From Plectosphaerella cucumerina (Eukaryota; Ascomycota; Sordariomycetes; Glomerellales; Plectosphaerellaceae): a DNA stretch of 64,000 nucleotides. Numbering within the stretch: position 1 is the stretch's first letter; each line of letters begins with the position of its first letter. The stretch is taken from contig JAGPXD010000004.1 of NCBI GenBank assembly GCA_020746995.1, positions 4,216,001 through 4,280,000 on the forward strand, read 5' to 3'. The position numbers and the translations under genes were made by a program. Shown here piece after piece: positions 22,319 to 31,945 of the stretch. The notes beneath the pieces were generated by a model, which was not told the DNA's origin, did no database searches, and worked only from the letters and a program-made list of their open reading frames with translations.

Positions 22319-23860
22319 CTAAGACTCGTTCTTCGAGCCCTGGGCGTCTCCCTTGTACTTCCACTCAGCATTCCGGTGGAGGTAGTAATCCTTGCTCTTG
22401 ATCGACTTCCAAATACCGTAAAGACCAGCAAGCGGCCATTGCGACTTGAACCGCTTGCGGAACACCTTGAGCTCTTCCTGGCGCGCGTCCGGGTCGACCT
22501 TGACCTTGTCGTAGACAGACGGCAGGTTCTGGGCGCCGTACTTCTCGCGCAGGGCGTCGTACCACCCTCGACCGCCGTAGGAGGCCCAGAACTCCTCGGG
22601 CTTCTGGTACACGTGGGCGTAGAGCCACTTCATGCCGCCTAGCTCGCGGAGCTTATCCTCCACGTCGCGGTTGACCTTGACAAAAGCCTCGGGGTCCTTG
22701 GGGCCCCAGCCCCAGAGGCCGATGTTGAGCATGGGCTTGTCCTTGCCGGGGTTGCTGTCTGCGTCTGCGGGCTCGTTGGTGTGAGGGTGGAAGGTGGGAC
22801 GGGGGGTTTGTTGGAGGGGACAGAGCCAGAGGGGCCAGATGCCGGTGCGCTCGGCGGTGTAGTCGATGAATTTCTCCGAGGTGGCGTAGGGGAGGGCGAG
22901 GTCCTGGACGAAGAAGCGGGCAGATTCGCCGCTGCCGTGGAGGGCGCGGTAGAGCATGCGGGTGTGGAGGAAGTCGTCGAGGAACCAGCGGAAGAAGCGG
23001 TTGAAGGGGGTGAAGCTGAAGTAGTCAAAGGCCGCGATGCCGACCCAGAAACCGCCCCGGTCGTAGCGGAAGAGGTACTCGGCGAGGGGGATGTAGTCGA
23101 CGACGGGGGCGGTGGTCTGGGAGGCGGTCCGGTCCTTGACGTGTAGGCAGAACCAGGGGTCCCAGGCGCCGCTGAAGGTCTGGGGCTTGACGCCGGCGGG
23201 GGGCTGCTCGTCCGTCATGCTGCCGGTGATGACGACGCCGTGGTCTTTGGAGAAGAGGATTCCGTCCACATAGTCGTTTGCGGGGTTGCGTGTTTCCATG
23301 CGGACCTTCTCGATAGCCTCGGCGACGCTCGAGGTGCGGTGGTATGTCGTCTTGACAAAAGGCTTGGCCTCGACGAGCTGCAGCTCAATGAGCGTCGTGA
23401 TGCCGAGGGTACCGACAGCACCAGCCGCGCCCCGGAACAAATCCGGCTTCTCAGTACGTGACGTCTTGACGACATCTCCATTCGCAAGCACCATCTCCAC
23501 CTCATTAATCGTATCGTCAAAGAACCCATGCTTAAAGCTAGAGCTCTCTCCCGCCGTTCCCGCAAAGCCACCTCCCGCGGTAATACCAGGAAACTCCATG
23601 ACAACCGGCGGCACCAGGCCGTGCGGCAGGGTCTTCTCTACGAGTCGGTCCATTGGGACGTTTGGCTCGACGAGGGCGACGCGGCGCGCCTTGTTGACCT
23701 CGAGGACATTGTTGAGGGCGCTGATGTCGACGAACTGCTTGCCGCGGATGGGCCGGGTGCTGTTTGTCGAGCCGTGGAAGATGCGGTAGGGCTCTTTGCG
23801 GTCGAAGAAGGCTTTTACGGCGGCTGAGATCTTCGACACGGCCTGCTTGTGGCGCTCCAT
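22319..23860 (-). CDS. DHCR24/DIMINUTO-like FAD-linked oxidoreductase
   Basis: Intronless, 513 residues from the ATG at 23860 (MERHKQAVSKISAAVKAF). The frame stays open to an ATG at 24007, but the extra 49 residues are Pro/Ser-rich and unlike the family. The FAD-binding PCMH domain is clear: YRIFHGSTNSTRP, PNVPMDRLVEKTLPHG, then the flavin-binding FPGITAGGGFAGTAGESSSF and the NEVEMVLANGD segment. The C-terminal half (GLWGWGPKDPEAF, MKWLYAHVYQKPEEFW, WYDALREKYGAQNLPSVYDKV) matches delta(24)-sterol reductase relatives. In animals and plants these reduce the sterol side-chain C24 double bond; ergosterol synthesis does not need that exact step, so the fungal substrate is uncertain. Its neighbour is HMG-CoA synthase. 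No clear N-terminal membrane helix. Confidence 0.85.
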   Translation of the reverse strand: MERHKQAVSKISAAVKAFFDRKEPYRIFHGSTNSTRPIRGKQFVDISALNNVLEVNKARRVALVEPNVPMDRLVEKTLPHGLVPPVVMEFPGITAGGGFAGTAGESSSFKHGFFDDTINEVEMVLANGDVVKTSRTEKPDLFRGAAGAVGTLGITTLIELQLVEAKPFVKTTYHRTSSVAEAIEKVRMETRNPANDYVDGILFSKDHGVVITGSMTDEQPPAGVKPQTFSGAWDPWFCLHVKDRTASQTTAPVVDYIPLAEYLFRYDRGGFWVGIAAFDYFSFTPFNRFFRWFLDDFLHTRMLYRALHGSGESARFFVQDLALPYATSEKFIDYTAERTGIWPLWLCPLQQTPRPTFHPHTNEPADADSNPGKDKPMLNIGLWGWGPKDPEAFVKVNRDVEDKLRELGGMKWLYAHVYQKPEEFWASYGGRGWYDALREKYGAQNLPSVYDKVKVDPDARQEELKVFRKRFKSQWPLAGLYGIWKSIKSKDYYLHRNAEWKYKGDAQGSKNES

Positions 23861-24269
23861 GGTGGGCGGTGGGCGTGCGGGCTGCGATGGGGGATGAGAG
23901 GTCAATGAGTGAGAGGTCGAACTTGAAGGGATTGGTGGTACGGGAGGTCGCGGGTCTCGGAATGAGCTTGGTGTGTTAGGGCCACGCCCGTGCTTTGCTT
24001 TAGCCACGCCAAGCTTTCGACCTCCACTTGCGCTTTTGCTTCATTTTGGATCTTGACTTGACGTCTCTACAACTCTCGGAGAGGCTTGAGCTGGGTACCC
24101 GAGGGCATCTACTGACATTTTCTGGTCGGCGCGAATGCAATCTTTGTTGATCGTTCCGCCTCATTCGCCTCGACTGACATGGATCTTCGGCAATGGAGGC
24201 TCGTGTAGCACAATCACGTCGACGTTAGGAGCTAATACAAGCACACGCCAGCCTCCCGCTCTGCTCAGC

Positions 24270-24550
24270 AATGAAATTCATGGGGAATCATTGCTCGCGA
24301 AGACGACAAGAAAGTTGTGTACATGCAGGGCGCGTATCCCTCCCTTGTGCATCTCTGCCTCGAAACCGGCATCGCACCCATGTTCCTCTGGTTCAATCCC
24401 CGTGGCGTCACCGTTGAAAACTCACTGGCTAACCGCAAGGAGAATCTGGCCAATGCTGTATGGCCTTTCAACACAACCTTTCGCTTCTCGTGGCCCGTCT
24501 TGGCCGATGTATTCGCTCGAGGTGGAACTTTGAGTTCAGAAGAAGGCTGA
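24270..24550 (+). pseudogene. Orphan coding-like fragment
   Basis: A frame open from about 24273 to the stop at 24548 reads NSWGIIARED..., then MYMQGAYPSLVHLCLETGIA, PMFLWFNPRGVTVENSLAN and WPFNTTFRFSW. It looks protein-like (mixed hydrophobic and charged, no low complexity), but a TGA just upstream closes the frame and I find no splice acceptor that would link it to an earlier exon. It may be the 3' remnant of a lost gene. The family is not recognised. Confidence 0.3.
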
Positions 24551-24725
24551 CAGGGGATTCTAGATCGTCAGAGATTAGCATCGGATCGTCCAAGGTTCAA
24601 GATCATTGAGGGAGGGTGGTTATGTACCTGCACTTGGGCGATGGAAGTCTGCCTCTCGCCAGCGTTCTGAGTTGGGTCGTGTTTTGTCTTGATCGGTGGC
24701 AGGACGTGCCTGGTCAAGCAAGCAC

Positions 24726-24944
24726 GCAAGAGCACGGTTTGACTGAAATCACACCGACAACAACTAAAATCACACGTCCCCGGATCTGCTGCGTCGCGTG
24801 GCCTCCTGCGTCGGTTGATCTACTGCGTCGGTTGACCTACTATGTTACAAGGCGTAGTAGCAGGCCTAAAGGTTCAAAGCGGCGAGGGCCTGCAGTGTGA
24901 TTTTAGTTATTATCAGTGTCATTTCAGTCAAACCGGCAAGAGCA
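24726..24944. mobile_element. MITE, Mutator (MULE) type, with 9-bp target site duplication
   Basis: A 201-bp element at 24735-24935 has terminal inverted repeats of about 41 bp that begin CGGTTTGACTGAAAT and match at about 36 positions. It is flanked by a perfect 9-bp direct repeat, GCAAGAGCA, at 24726-24734 and 24936-24944. Nine-base duplications are typical of Mutator-like elements. The inside is non-coding and holds three imperfect 17-bp units starting CTGCGTCG (about 24787-24840). The right end lies 46 bp past the stop codon of the minus-strand F-box gene, so the element probably sits in that gene's 3' UTR. The intact duplication indicates a fairly recent insertion. Confidence 0.85.
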
Positions 24945-24989
24945 GTAAAGTACAACGCGCCTAGCTCTGGCGGGCAGTGTCAACCGTGC

Positions 24990-26438
24990 CTACGGCCAAT
25001 CCCAGTCCTTCGGCGACTTGCTGTCCCATGTGGACAAAGATGTTTCCAGTGTCATCTCTACCCCCGTGTCCTTCCAGGCGTCCATGATCTTGTCATCCCA
25101 CTTGCGGGTGCTCTCCGGCCGCAGGATTGATATTTTTTCCAGTGCCGGTAGTTGTGTGGGTGCCTTCATTGCCAGGTCGAGCAGTGACTCAACCAACTTT
25201 CCCCAGCCCCAGATGTCCCAGACGATGATTCGCAGGCCGCGCAACGATGCGGGCAAGGCTTCTGAGCGAAGGCCCAGATCAATCCAGTCCTCTTCACCCT
25301 GGAGCCAGTTCAGTTCGCCGTACTCTTCATCGTCATCTTTGCCGCCATCTCCAAGCTCCGGGCTGCCGATACATGACAGGTCGGTAATCAAATACTCGAG
25401 TTCCCTCAAAGACGCGAGTCCATGATCGAAGCCACAGTCGACATCCCCCGGCATGTCGTGTCCGTCAACCCAGGAGAAGTCGATGCACAAACTTTTAAGG
25501 CTGGGGCAGTGTGAGACGAGCGCGGCCTGGATATCGCGGGCGGTTCCGCCCCAGTTGTACTCCTCGATGTCGCACACGCCGTATTCGAGGGCCTCGAGAC
25601 GCGGGAAAGCACCCAGCAGGAAAGGCCAGGACATGCCCTCGACGGCAGACGACTGCATTGACAGAAATGTCACGTTGGGGAAGAGGGGGAAGTTGTTGTG
25701 GTCTGTTTCTCCCATGCCAAGCCTGCTCAGGTGGAGATGGGTGATGTTGGGCGCCGCTTCTGCAAGATACTTCAGAAGACAAGGTTCAATAAAGAACTCG
25801 TCGTCGCCGTGGTAGACGAATGCATACGTAAGTTTTGGCAATGAGCCCGACTCAAGGCCGCAGCAGACGTATCGAGAGGAGGACTGGAGAAAGACGCAGG
25901 CGAGATTCGGCAGGAAGGACAAAAGGGCGGCGTCCGCGATCGGGCCGACGAACAGTCCATTGTCCAGTTCTCCTTCTTCCCAGTCCGGGAAACCATTGTT
26001 GCTAACATGATGCTCGAGGGCAAAAGTCGTGTGACGTTCGATGGCTTCGATGAATGCTGGAGGGTATCTGCCGTATTTCATGCCTGGCCCCTCAAGATGC
26101 CAGCGGTTGCAACTTAGCTCTTGCACATGGCGTGACAGCTCGGGGTAACTGGTGATCGTGTCAAGAAATAGAGAGATCCCCGGCGTGAAGGGCGTGCGGT
26201 AGAGGAAGGGAGTGGCGATGGACTTCAGGGGTTTGGAGACGCGACACAGGTTGGCGAGGGCAATGAGAGCGGCTGAGGTGGTCGATGAAAGATCTCTCAA
26301 GAGTCGAACGGCTTCATCGATGTATTCGTCGTATAGACACTCGGCAACACACATCCAAAGCTCTGGCGGTAGGTAGGCGGGCATTGTTGAAGCTGAATCT
26401 TGGGTGGGTGTGGCCACGTTGATGGAGGGACATGTCAT
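24990..26438 (-). CDS. F-box / leucine-rich-repeat-like protein
   Basis: Intronless. The start at 26438 (MTCPSINVATPTQDS) gives 482 residues; an ATG at 26384 (MPAYLPPELWMCVAECLYDE) would begin right at the F-box. The F-box-like N-terminus (LPPELW...V...L...) is followed by a helix-rich segment with LCRVSKPLKSIATPFLYRTP, the usual fungal F-box layout, and by irregular leucine-rich units (ITHLHLSRLGMG, NVTFLSMQSSAVEG, RLEALEYGVCDIEE, SLKSLCIDFSW). An acidic loop (DGGKDDDEEYGE) lies near residue 390. Such proteins recruit substrates to SCF ubiquitin ligases; the target is unknown. A MITE sits just downstream of its stop. Confidence 0.75.
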   Translation of the reverse strand: MTCPSINVATPTQDSASTMPAYLPPELWMCVAECLYDEYIDEAVRLLRDLSSTTSAALIALANLCRVSKPLKSIATPFLYRTPFTPGISLFLDTITSYPELSRHVQELSCNRWHLEGPGMKYGRYPPAFIEAIERHTTFALEHHVSNNGFPDWEEGELDNGLFVGPIADAALLSFLPNLACVFLQSSSRYVCCGLESGSLPKLTYAFVYHGDDEFFIEPCLLKYLAEAAPNITHLHLSRLGMGETDHNNFPLFPNVTFLSMQSSAVEGMSWPFLLGAFPRLEALEYGVCDIEEYNWGGTARDIQAALVSHCPSLKSLCIDFSWVDGHDMPGDVDCGFDHGLASLRELEYLITDLSCIGSPELGDGGKDDDEEYGELNWLQGEEDWIDLGLRSEALPASLRGLRIIVWDIWGWGKLVESLLDLAMKAPTQLPALEKISILRPESTRKWDDKIMDAWKDTGVEMTLETSLSTWDSKSPKDWDWP

Positions 26439-27437
26439 GCCGACTAGCCTACTGCCTCTATTAGTTTTTTTCCTTGGTCTTTTTTTTTGGCTGACCTGAC
26501 CTGCTGTTTTCATTGACCCTCTGTATTGTGAGAGTCAGTGCGGATGAGCTGATCAAGGCACCTTGGTAGCGCTCAATTGATGATGTTGGCCATAGGGGGG
26601 TGTTGCGTGTCCCAGGAGCTGGCTCGGAATGCCTGTCGAGATGATGTGGAAGTTTCTGTGATGAAGGATGGGAGGTGAGATGCCAGTTTTTTCTTGAGGA
26701 TGAATGAGAAGACTGAGGTGCATGCCGCTTCAAAATGGGCAGGTAAGGTAGCTACCCGCCTTGGTGCCTCCTGCCTGCCCCTCGGGAATGGGCAGGCAGG
26801 TACGGCACAAATGCTGGTCGCGCCTTCCTTCACATTATTTGCCGAGCCACAATTGCAAACCAATTGAGGCTTAACCTCCTGACATCAGGCTTTGCCTTTC
26901 AGCGGGAACCTATCTTCTTGGCCTGTCGGGGAATATCAAAGATGGACTTTCGAACAATACCATCATCTCTTCCACCATCGTCGAGCGATTGCCGTTGGAG
27001 GTGTCACCACAACGATTTCGCCACCAGGCAGCCTCGCCGTCGGCCTCAACTCCGTCATCCATCAACCCCTGACTAACTTAATACAGAAACATGGCAGCGA
27101 ACCCTGAGCCCAAACCTGATTCAAGTTCGCCTCCCGGAATCAGCTCAATGGCCAGTCGCTGGAAAGCGCCCTGACACCCAGCGGGTCTCACTGCTCAGCC
27201 GCATCTTCAGCTTGAATGCCTGGCCAGTAGGCGGCACTCTAGGCTCACTTGGACAGAGGAAGGCCAAGACAAGCATAAATGTATGCCTAAGTGTCGCCCT
27301 TTGATGGCCCTGTTCGTTGCTTCGAGCGCGGTACTGGAGAAGAGACAGCCATTTGTGGCCAGGACCAAAGTCGAGCCAAGGGAGCAAACGAAACCAACAC
27401 ATAGGTCCTGCCAGACAACGTCCATCACCAATTCGAC
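26439..27437. other. Intergenic with a perfect hairpin
   Basis: Contains an 11-bp perfect inverted repeat, CCTGCCTGCCC at 26770-26780 and GGGCAGGCAGG at 26790-26800, with a 9-nt loop, and next to it a 10-bp palindrome GGTAGCTACC (about 26747-26756). Both fit the AAGGTAGG-type repeat fragments often seen in these genomes. Frames at 26864-27107 have no family features. Confidence 0.5.
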
Positions 27438-28122
27438 ATGTTTTCCAAGGCGAAAGAAAGTCCCCTCGCTATCCTCCTTGCCAGCTTGGCCTCCTCTGTG
27501 GCCGCCAGCCCCGATCCCACCCAGGCACCCCGGGCTATCGTGACGTCGGCTGCCGACTTGTCGGCCTCTTCCACCCGAGTGACCACCTCCTTCTACTCGT
27601 TTGTCACGACCTAGATCCCTCGCGATGAGCACTCCATCGGCATGGGCCTGCAGCGCGAGGGCACCGACGAGTACTACTGGCTCTGCTGCATCAACGACCC
27701 CTTCACCACCAAGAGCGGTTTCGCAGGCTGCGGCACCGATGATTTGTACACAGCCTGCTCAAGCCGCGTAGCGACGGGCATCGATGGCGGGGAGATCCTC
27801 TGGTATGTTTCCTCCCTTGCTACCTGAGCCAACGACTGACTTGTCCCAGTGACCATCAGTGCGTTACGCACAAGATCTTTGCTGACCTCGACGTCACCAC
27901 CTTCACACCTTTCATCGGCTGCGGCAAGGGAACGTCAACGATGAACTTGGTTCGTACTTCGACGGGCACAGCATCGCCCGCGACTGGTGAGGTGACGCCA
28001 ACGGAGGATGCTCGACATCGGCCTCCGCCACAGCATCGCAAACGGACTCATCGGGCCACAGCTTGCGGTGTGGTGTCTTCTACCTCGTCAGTTTGGCTGC
28101 GACAGTGTATCTATTCGTCTGA
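27438..28122 (+). pseudogene. Interrupted gene for a secreted, probably GPI-anchored Cys-containing protein
   Basis: From the ATG at 27438 the product begins with a signal-peptide-like segment (LAILLASLASSVAA) and a Ser/Thr-rich stretch. It meets an in-frame TAG at 27612 (codon 59), then continues in the same frame with EYYWLCCINDPF, FAGCGTDDLYTACSSR and, after a 47-nt intron (27803-27849), CDHQCVTHKIFADLD and FIGCGKG. A further 47-nt GTGAGG...CAG intron (27987-28033) restores the frame to a hydrophobic C-terminus (GVFYLVSLAATVYLFV, stop at 28120), typical of a GPI-anchor signal; without it there is a frameshift. Removing a 36-nt segment (27579-27614, GT...AG) would drop the TAG, but that is very short for an intron. 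So it is either a recent pseudogene or an unusually spliced gene. Family not recognised. Confidence 0.5.
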
Positions 28123-28601
28123 GGGTCGTCCTTCGCGTTAAGCTCCAAGTGCAGTAGGGACGGTCTCGAAGGGATGTGAGCATGGTGAAGAAGGGAAGAC
28201 TCACATGGCATTTCTCACCTCACTGACTTGCCCATGAAGTAGTGAGGCGATAGAAAGGGGGCCAAGGGATGTTGTTTGATATGGGAGCTTTCCCAGGGAG
28301 TAGGCAATTTTGGGCAGATGTCACTACTCTTCCATTTGATGCCAGCTGAACATTGGTGTTCTGTTCTGGACCTTCACGGGCATGCAGGCCGGTTGGTGGT
28401 TGAGTGCGCTCTGCAGCCGGCCGTTCCTTTCGGGGCGCCGGGAGACGTTCTTGGCGCCCCTGAAGATGCAGGTTGAAAAGGAGGAGAGGTTCGTCTAGTG
28501 AGCTGTGGACCCATGCGACCCGAAACATAACCAGCGAAAGAGCCTGAGAAACACCCTGAGAAGTCACAAATCATGGGTATTCATCCTTCATCAAGCAACT
28601 C
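28123..28601. other. Convergent spacer
   Basis: Lies between the stop of the interrupted secreted-protein gene and the stop of the minus-strand esterase gene. Short frames on both strands have no features. No gene supported. Confidence 0.45.
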
Positions 28602-30128
28602 CTACAGCTTCGCCGCCGTCTCAGGCTGCAAGCTAGCCACAGCAACCTCCGCAAGAACCTGCGCCCTGACATCTTCCTCCGTCACACCGCTCAGACTCCC
28701 AAACTGCAGCTCCACCTCCTTCAGCGTCTTCGCCTTGACCGTCATCGCCCGCGACTCTATCGTCTCCGGTGCCTCGACCGCCTGCTTCAAAAACCCAGTC
28801 CACTGGCCAAAACACCTCTTCGAAGCCGGGATATCAGTAAGAAGAATGGCAAAACAATGCGGCATGCCCTCATACTCCTCAAAGACTACCCTGACGCCCT
28901 GGCTCTCCAGCTTTTGCGCGATGAACTTGTCTTCGTCGGCTAGCAGCTCCCAGCCCGTGCAGATGTATGTTGGCGGTGCTCCCGTCCAGTCACGGGCCAT
29001 CAGCAGGGTTGCCAGGGGGTGAGTGAGGAGGGCGTCGTCGGCGTAGATCTGGCCTCTCGGGGGAGATGCAGGCCAGGCGTCGCAGGGAGGGAAGACGGCG
29101 GTGCGCTGCTTGTCTACTGGTGGGAGGTAGTCAAACTTTCCGTTGCGGACGCAGCTGGGGGAGCTTTGGAGGATGTCCATCCAGGGAGAGTTGATGCCAA
29201 CGCCTGCTGGCAACGGGAGCTCGCGCTCCTCGCCGAACCAGGTGATCTTGCGGCCCTGTCGACGCAGCTCGAGGAGTGTCTGGACGAGTGCCAGGCTTAG
29301 GTTTCCACCAGCACTGCGAGGCATGTTAGAAGTTGAACACAACAATCACGACCTGAAAACTCACCTGTCTCCCGCAAACACGATATGCTCCGGCCGCACC
29401 GGCTCATGGTAGGCATCCGGAGGCGGGTACAGCAGCGTCAGGTACGCCACCAAGGCATCCAGCACCGCAGCAGGGAACGGATTCTGAGGCGCCAACCGGT
29501 ACCTCACCGAGTAACACCTCCCACCCGTCAACTTGGCCAGCTTCTTCGTCACAGGCCTGTAGGTGCACGGATCAAGGACGTAGTACGCGCCACCGTGGAG
29601 GTACAGCACCGTCAACGAGCTTTTGACCTCCTTCTGCATCTCGTCGAACCGCTCTTTCTCCGAGATGCGCGGGAGCACCGACTCGGCCGTGGCCGCAGCC
29701 CGGTAACCCGTCCACTCGGCCTCAACGGGCCTAATCTCTGGCCATCGCACATCGACTGGCGCCGTGTCCGGCTCCTGGAGCCCCTTGACGGCCAACACGA
29801 GTGCGTCCAGCACATCGGCCTCCGGTGGCACAGGGTTGGCGTACTTGGACACCCACAGCCTCCCCTTGATGCCAGGGTCCTTGCCTGCCAGGTTCTGCGT
29901 CCAAGAGATGGATTTAGGAGTGTCTGGCTGCAGAAAGGCGCGGAGCACGGAAACGATGAGCTCGCTCCGCAGATCGAGGTATTTGCTCTGCTCCGAAAGG
30001 CCAAGGACATGTGACACGGCCACTCTGACGATGAGCGGGAGATGTGGCAGGAGGGCCTTGAACAGCATCCATTGCTGTGCCCTTTCACTCGCCGCTTGAG
30101 TGTCGGTGTTTGTAGCAGTCGAAGCCAT
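28602..30128 (-). CDS. Alpha/beta hydrolase, hormone-sensitive-lipase type esterase
   Basis: Two exons on the minus strand, 30128-29365 and 29313-28602, give 491 residues. The 51-nt intron (GTGAGT ... CTAAC ... GCAG) splits the codon of the nucleophile serine: the join makes GDSAGGNLSL (about residue 255). The oxyanion-hole motif HGGAYY is at about 177, the likely acid Asp in LADEDKF at about 383 and the His in MPHCF at about 407, so the triad is complete. The N-terminal 150 residues form a helical cap. No signal peptide, so an intracellular esterase is likely. Substrates of this fungal group are diverse and cannot be read from sequence. Confidence 0.85.
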
Positions 30129-30719
30129 GACTGGTCGGCAATCCGAAGAATCCTGGTTGAGAAGAGGTGTAGATGTGTTGAAGTTGAAGCACTGCTCATC
30201 GAAGTTCTAAGCGGTCTGTCAAAACTGGGGTGTTAGTGCCAATGTATGTGTCTCTGGTGGCGAGCCTCGGTTCGGGGCCGTCTGGCACCCCGCAGAATCG
30301 CCACCTTGAACCAAAAATGTACGAGTCAACGAGCGGTCGGTTAGGGGAATTCTTTCAGCCAGGCCAGCGAGGCGGGACACGTAGCTCCCGGTTTGCGGGC
30401 TGAAGGATAGACGGTCGGCCCTGGGGTTTCCACGTTTTGGTATGCATCCCTACCGAGTGGGCGGGTATGTTTCAGTCTGGGCGCTGGCAGGGGGCCTGAA
30501 GAGCTGCACCGGAAAAGGAAATGCTTGCGGAGGCCGCTGCTGGGGTCGAGGTGCTAAAAAAGATGCCGAGGTTTGTCTGTTCGACATGCGATGACACGAC
30601 CACCATTCGCTGTTTTTGAATACCCATATTGATTCCCATCCAACCCCCGCTGCGATAATAAATCACTGGTGTTTAATATACAAACTAAATTATCCCGCCA
30701 TCGGACGCGGGTGGGCATC
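30129..30719. other. Intergenic between two minus-strand genes
   Basis: Holds the esterase promoter and the PEX14 3' UTR. A TTTAATATACAAACTAAAT stretch (about 30672-30690) just past the PEX14 stop is AT-rich and could serve 3' end formation. No gene supported. Confidence 0.45.
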
Positions 30720-31945
30720 CTATGCGGAGCCGCTGGCCTCCTGCTGAGAGCTGCTGCCGCCAGCTTCGCTGGCGGTGGCCGCCGAGCTTGCTGCCGGCGT
30801 GGGCGTAGCGGGCTTGTTAGCCATGGCCATCTGCCACGCCGGGATGGAAGCCTTTCCTCCCGTGCCGCCGAGGGTGAAGCCCTTGTTCGCCGCCGAGGGC
30901 GTGCTGGGCTTGACCGGCTCGCTCTCCTTGGCCGCCTCGGCCGGCTTCTCGTCGGCCACAGAGGGCGCCCTGAACGCAGGGCTCTGGGGACCTCCGACAG
31001 CCCGGCCTGCCACTGATGGGCTCGCCGAGGACGAGGCCATGCGCTGGGAGATGAGGGTCTTGAGGCTCGTGAGCTCCGTGTTGATCTCCTTGAGCCTCTG
31101 GTCCGTGAGGTCCTTCTGCGTTTCCATGGCCTTGGGGATGGCGTCCTTGAGGTTGTAGATGTCGTCCCGGATGCGCTGGGCCTCGTCATCGCGGCGCCGG
31201 TTGGCTGATTTGAGGTCGCTGATGGCAGATTCAAAGTCCGACAGGGCCGTGTCGAGCTTTTCGGTGCGCTCCTTCTCGGCCGCCTTGAGTTCCTCGGTGT
31301 CCTTGGCCAGCTGCTCGACCAGGGCGAAGGCCTTGTCGAACTGCTCCTCGATCGATTTCTTGTCCTGCTCGAGTCGCTCGGGGGTTGGCGGCGCAACCAG
31401 GGGGTAGACATAGCGCTGCGTTGGTCAGCATGGAGTCAGAGAGGAGCTGGTCGTTCCATGGCATACCTTTGTCAGGGCGTAGACGCCGTACCCGACCCCG
31501 CTGACGACGGTGGCCATGATGAACCAGTCCCGCCAGTCCCTCTTGGGAGGAGGCGGAGGCGGTTGCCAGGCGGCATACTGTGGGGGATATTGGGGTTGCT
31601 GGTAGTACTGAGGCTGCGATGCCGGCACAGGGCCGCCGTTCGTCACCACGGACCCCGCGGGCTGTTGAACGCCGACTCGACTCAGCGCCGCATCGATCTC
31701 TTCTTGTGTGAGGTTCTTCGTTCGGAGGAAGCTGACTCGATTCGCGACGGAAGAGTTGGCGACGCTCGGGTCTAGCAGGACTGGGGGAGGTGTCAGTACA
31801 ATGAGGGGATGGTGGTGCTGGAGTGCAGGTAGACTGACATTGCGCCTGGAGGAGAAATCAAGAGTCAGCAGTTGGTACGAAGTTGATGCAGGGCGTGAGT
31901 TTTTGTGCTTACCGCCGAAGCGACGATTTCCTCTCTTATCGCCAT
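30720..31945 (-). CDS. PEX14: Peroxin-14, peroxisomal docking protein
   Basis: Four exons on the minus strand, 31945-31913, 31845-31839, 31780-31467 and 31415-30720, give 349 residues. The second exon is only 7 nt (GCGCAAT). It joins VASA to AQFLLDPSVANS and is needed for frame and for the conserved N-terminal domain (about 1-50: NRVSFLRTKNLTQEEIDAAL) that binds the receptor PEX5. A Gln/Pro-rich region with a PPPPPPKRDW stretch follows, suited to the PEX13 SH3 domain, then a hydrophobic segment (FIMATVVSGVGYGVYALTK), the family motif RYVYPLVAPPTPERLEQDK, a coiled coil (about 135-235) and a disordered tail. PEX14 docks cargo-loaded PEX5 at the peroxisome membrane. All three introns are GT-AG (67, 58 and 51 nt). 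Divergent from NDC80. Confidence 0.92.

Noticed and set aside
23861..24007. Extra 49-codon N-terminal extension of the DHCR24-like protein
   Set aside because: Pro/Ser-rich and unlike the family; the internal ATG at 23860 begins the conserved domain.
24385..24412. tRNA B-box-like GGTTCAATCCCC
   Set aside because: No matching A box, acceptor stem or cloverleaf around it; it lies in a coding-like fragment.
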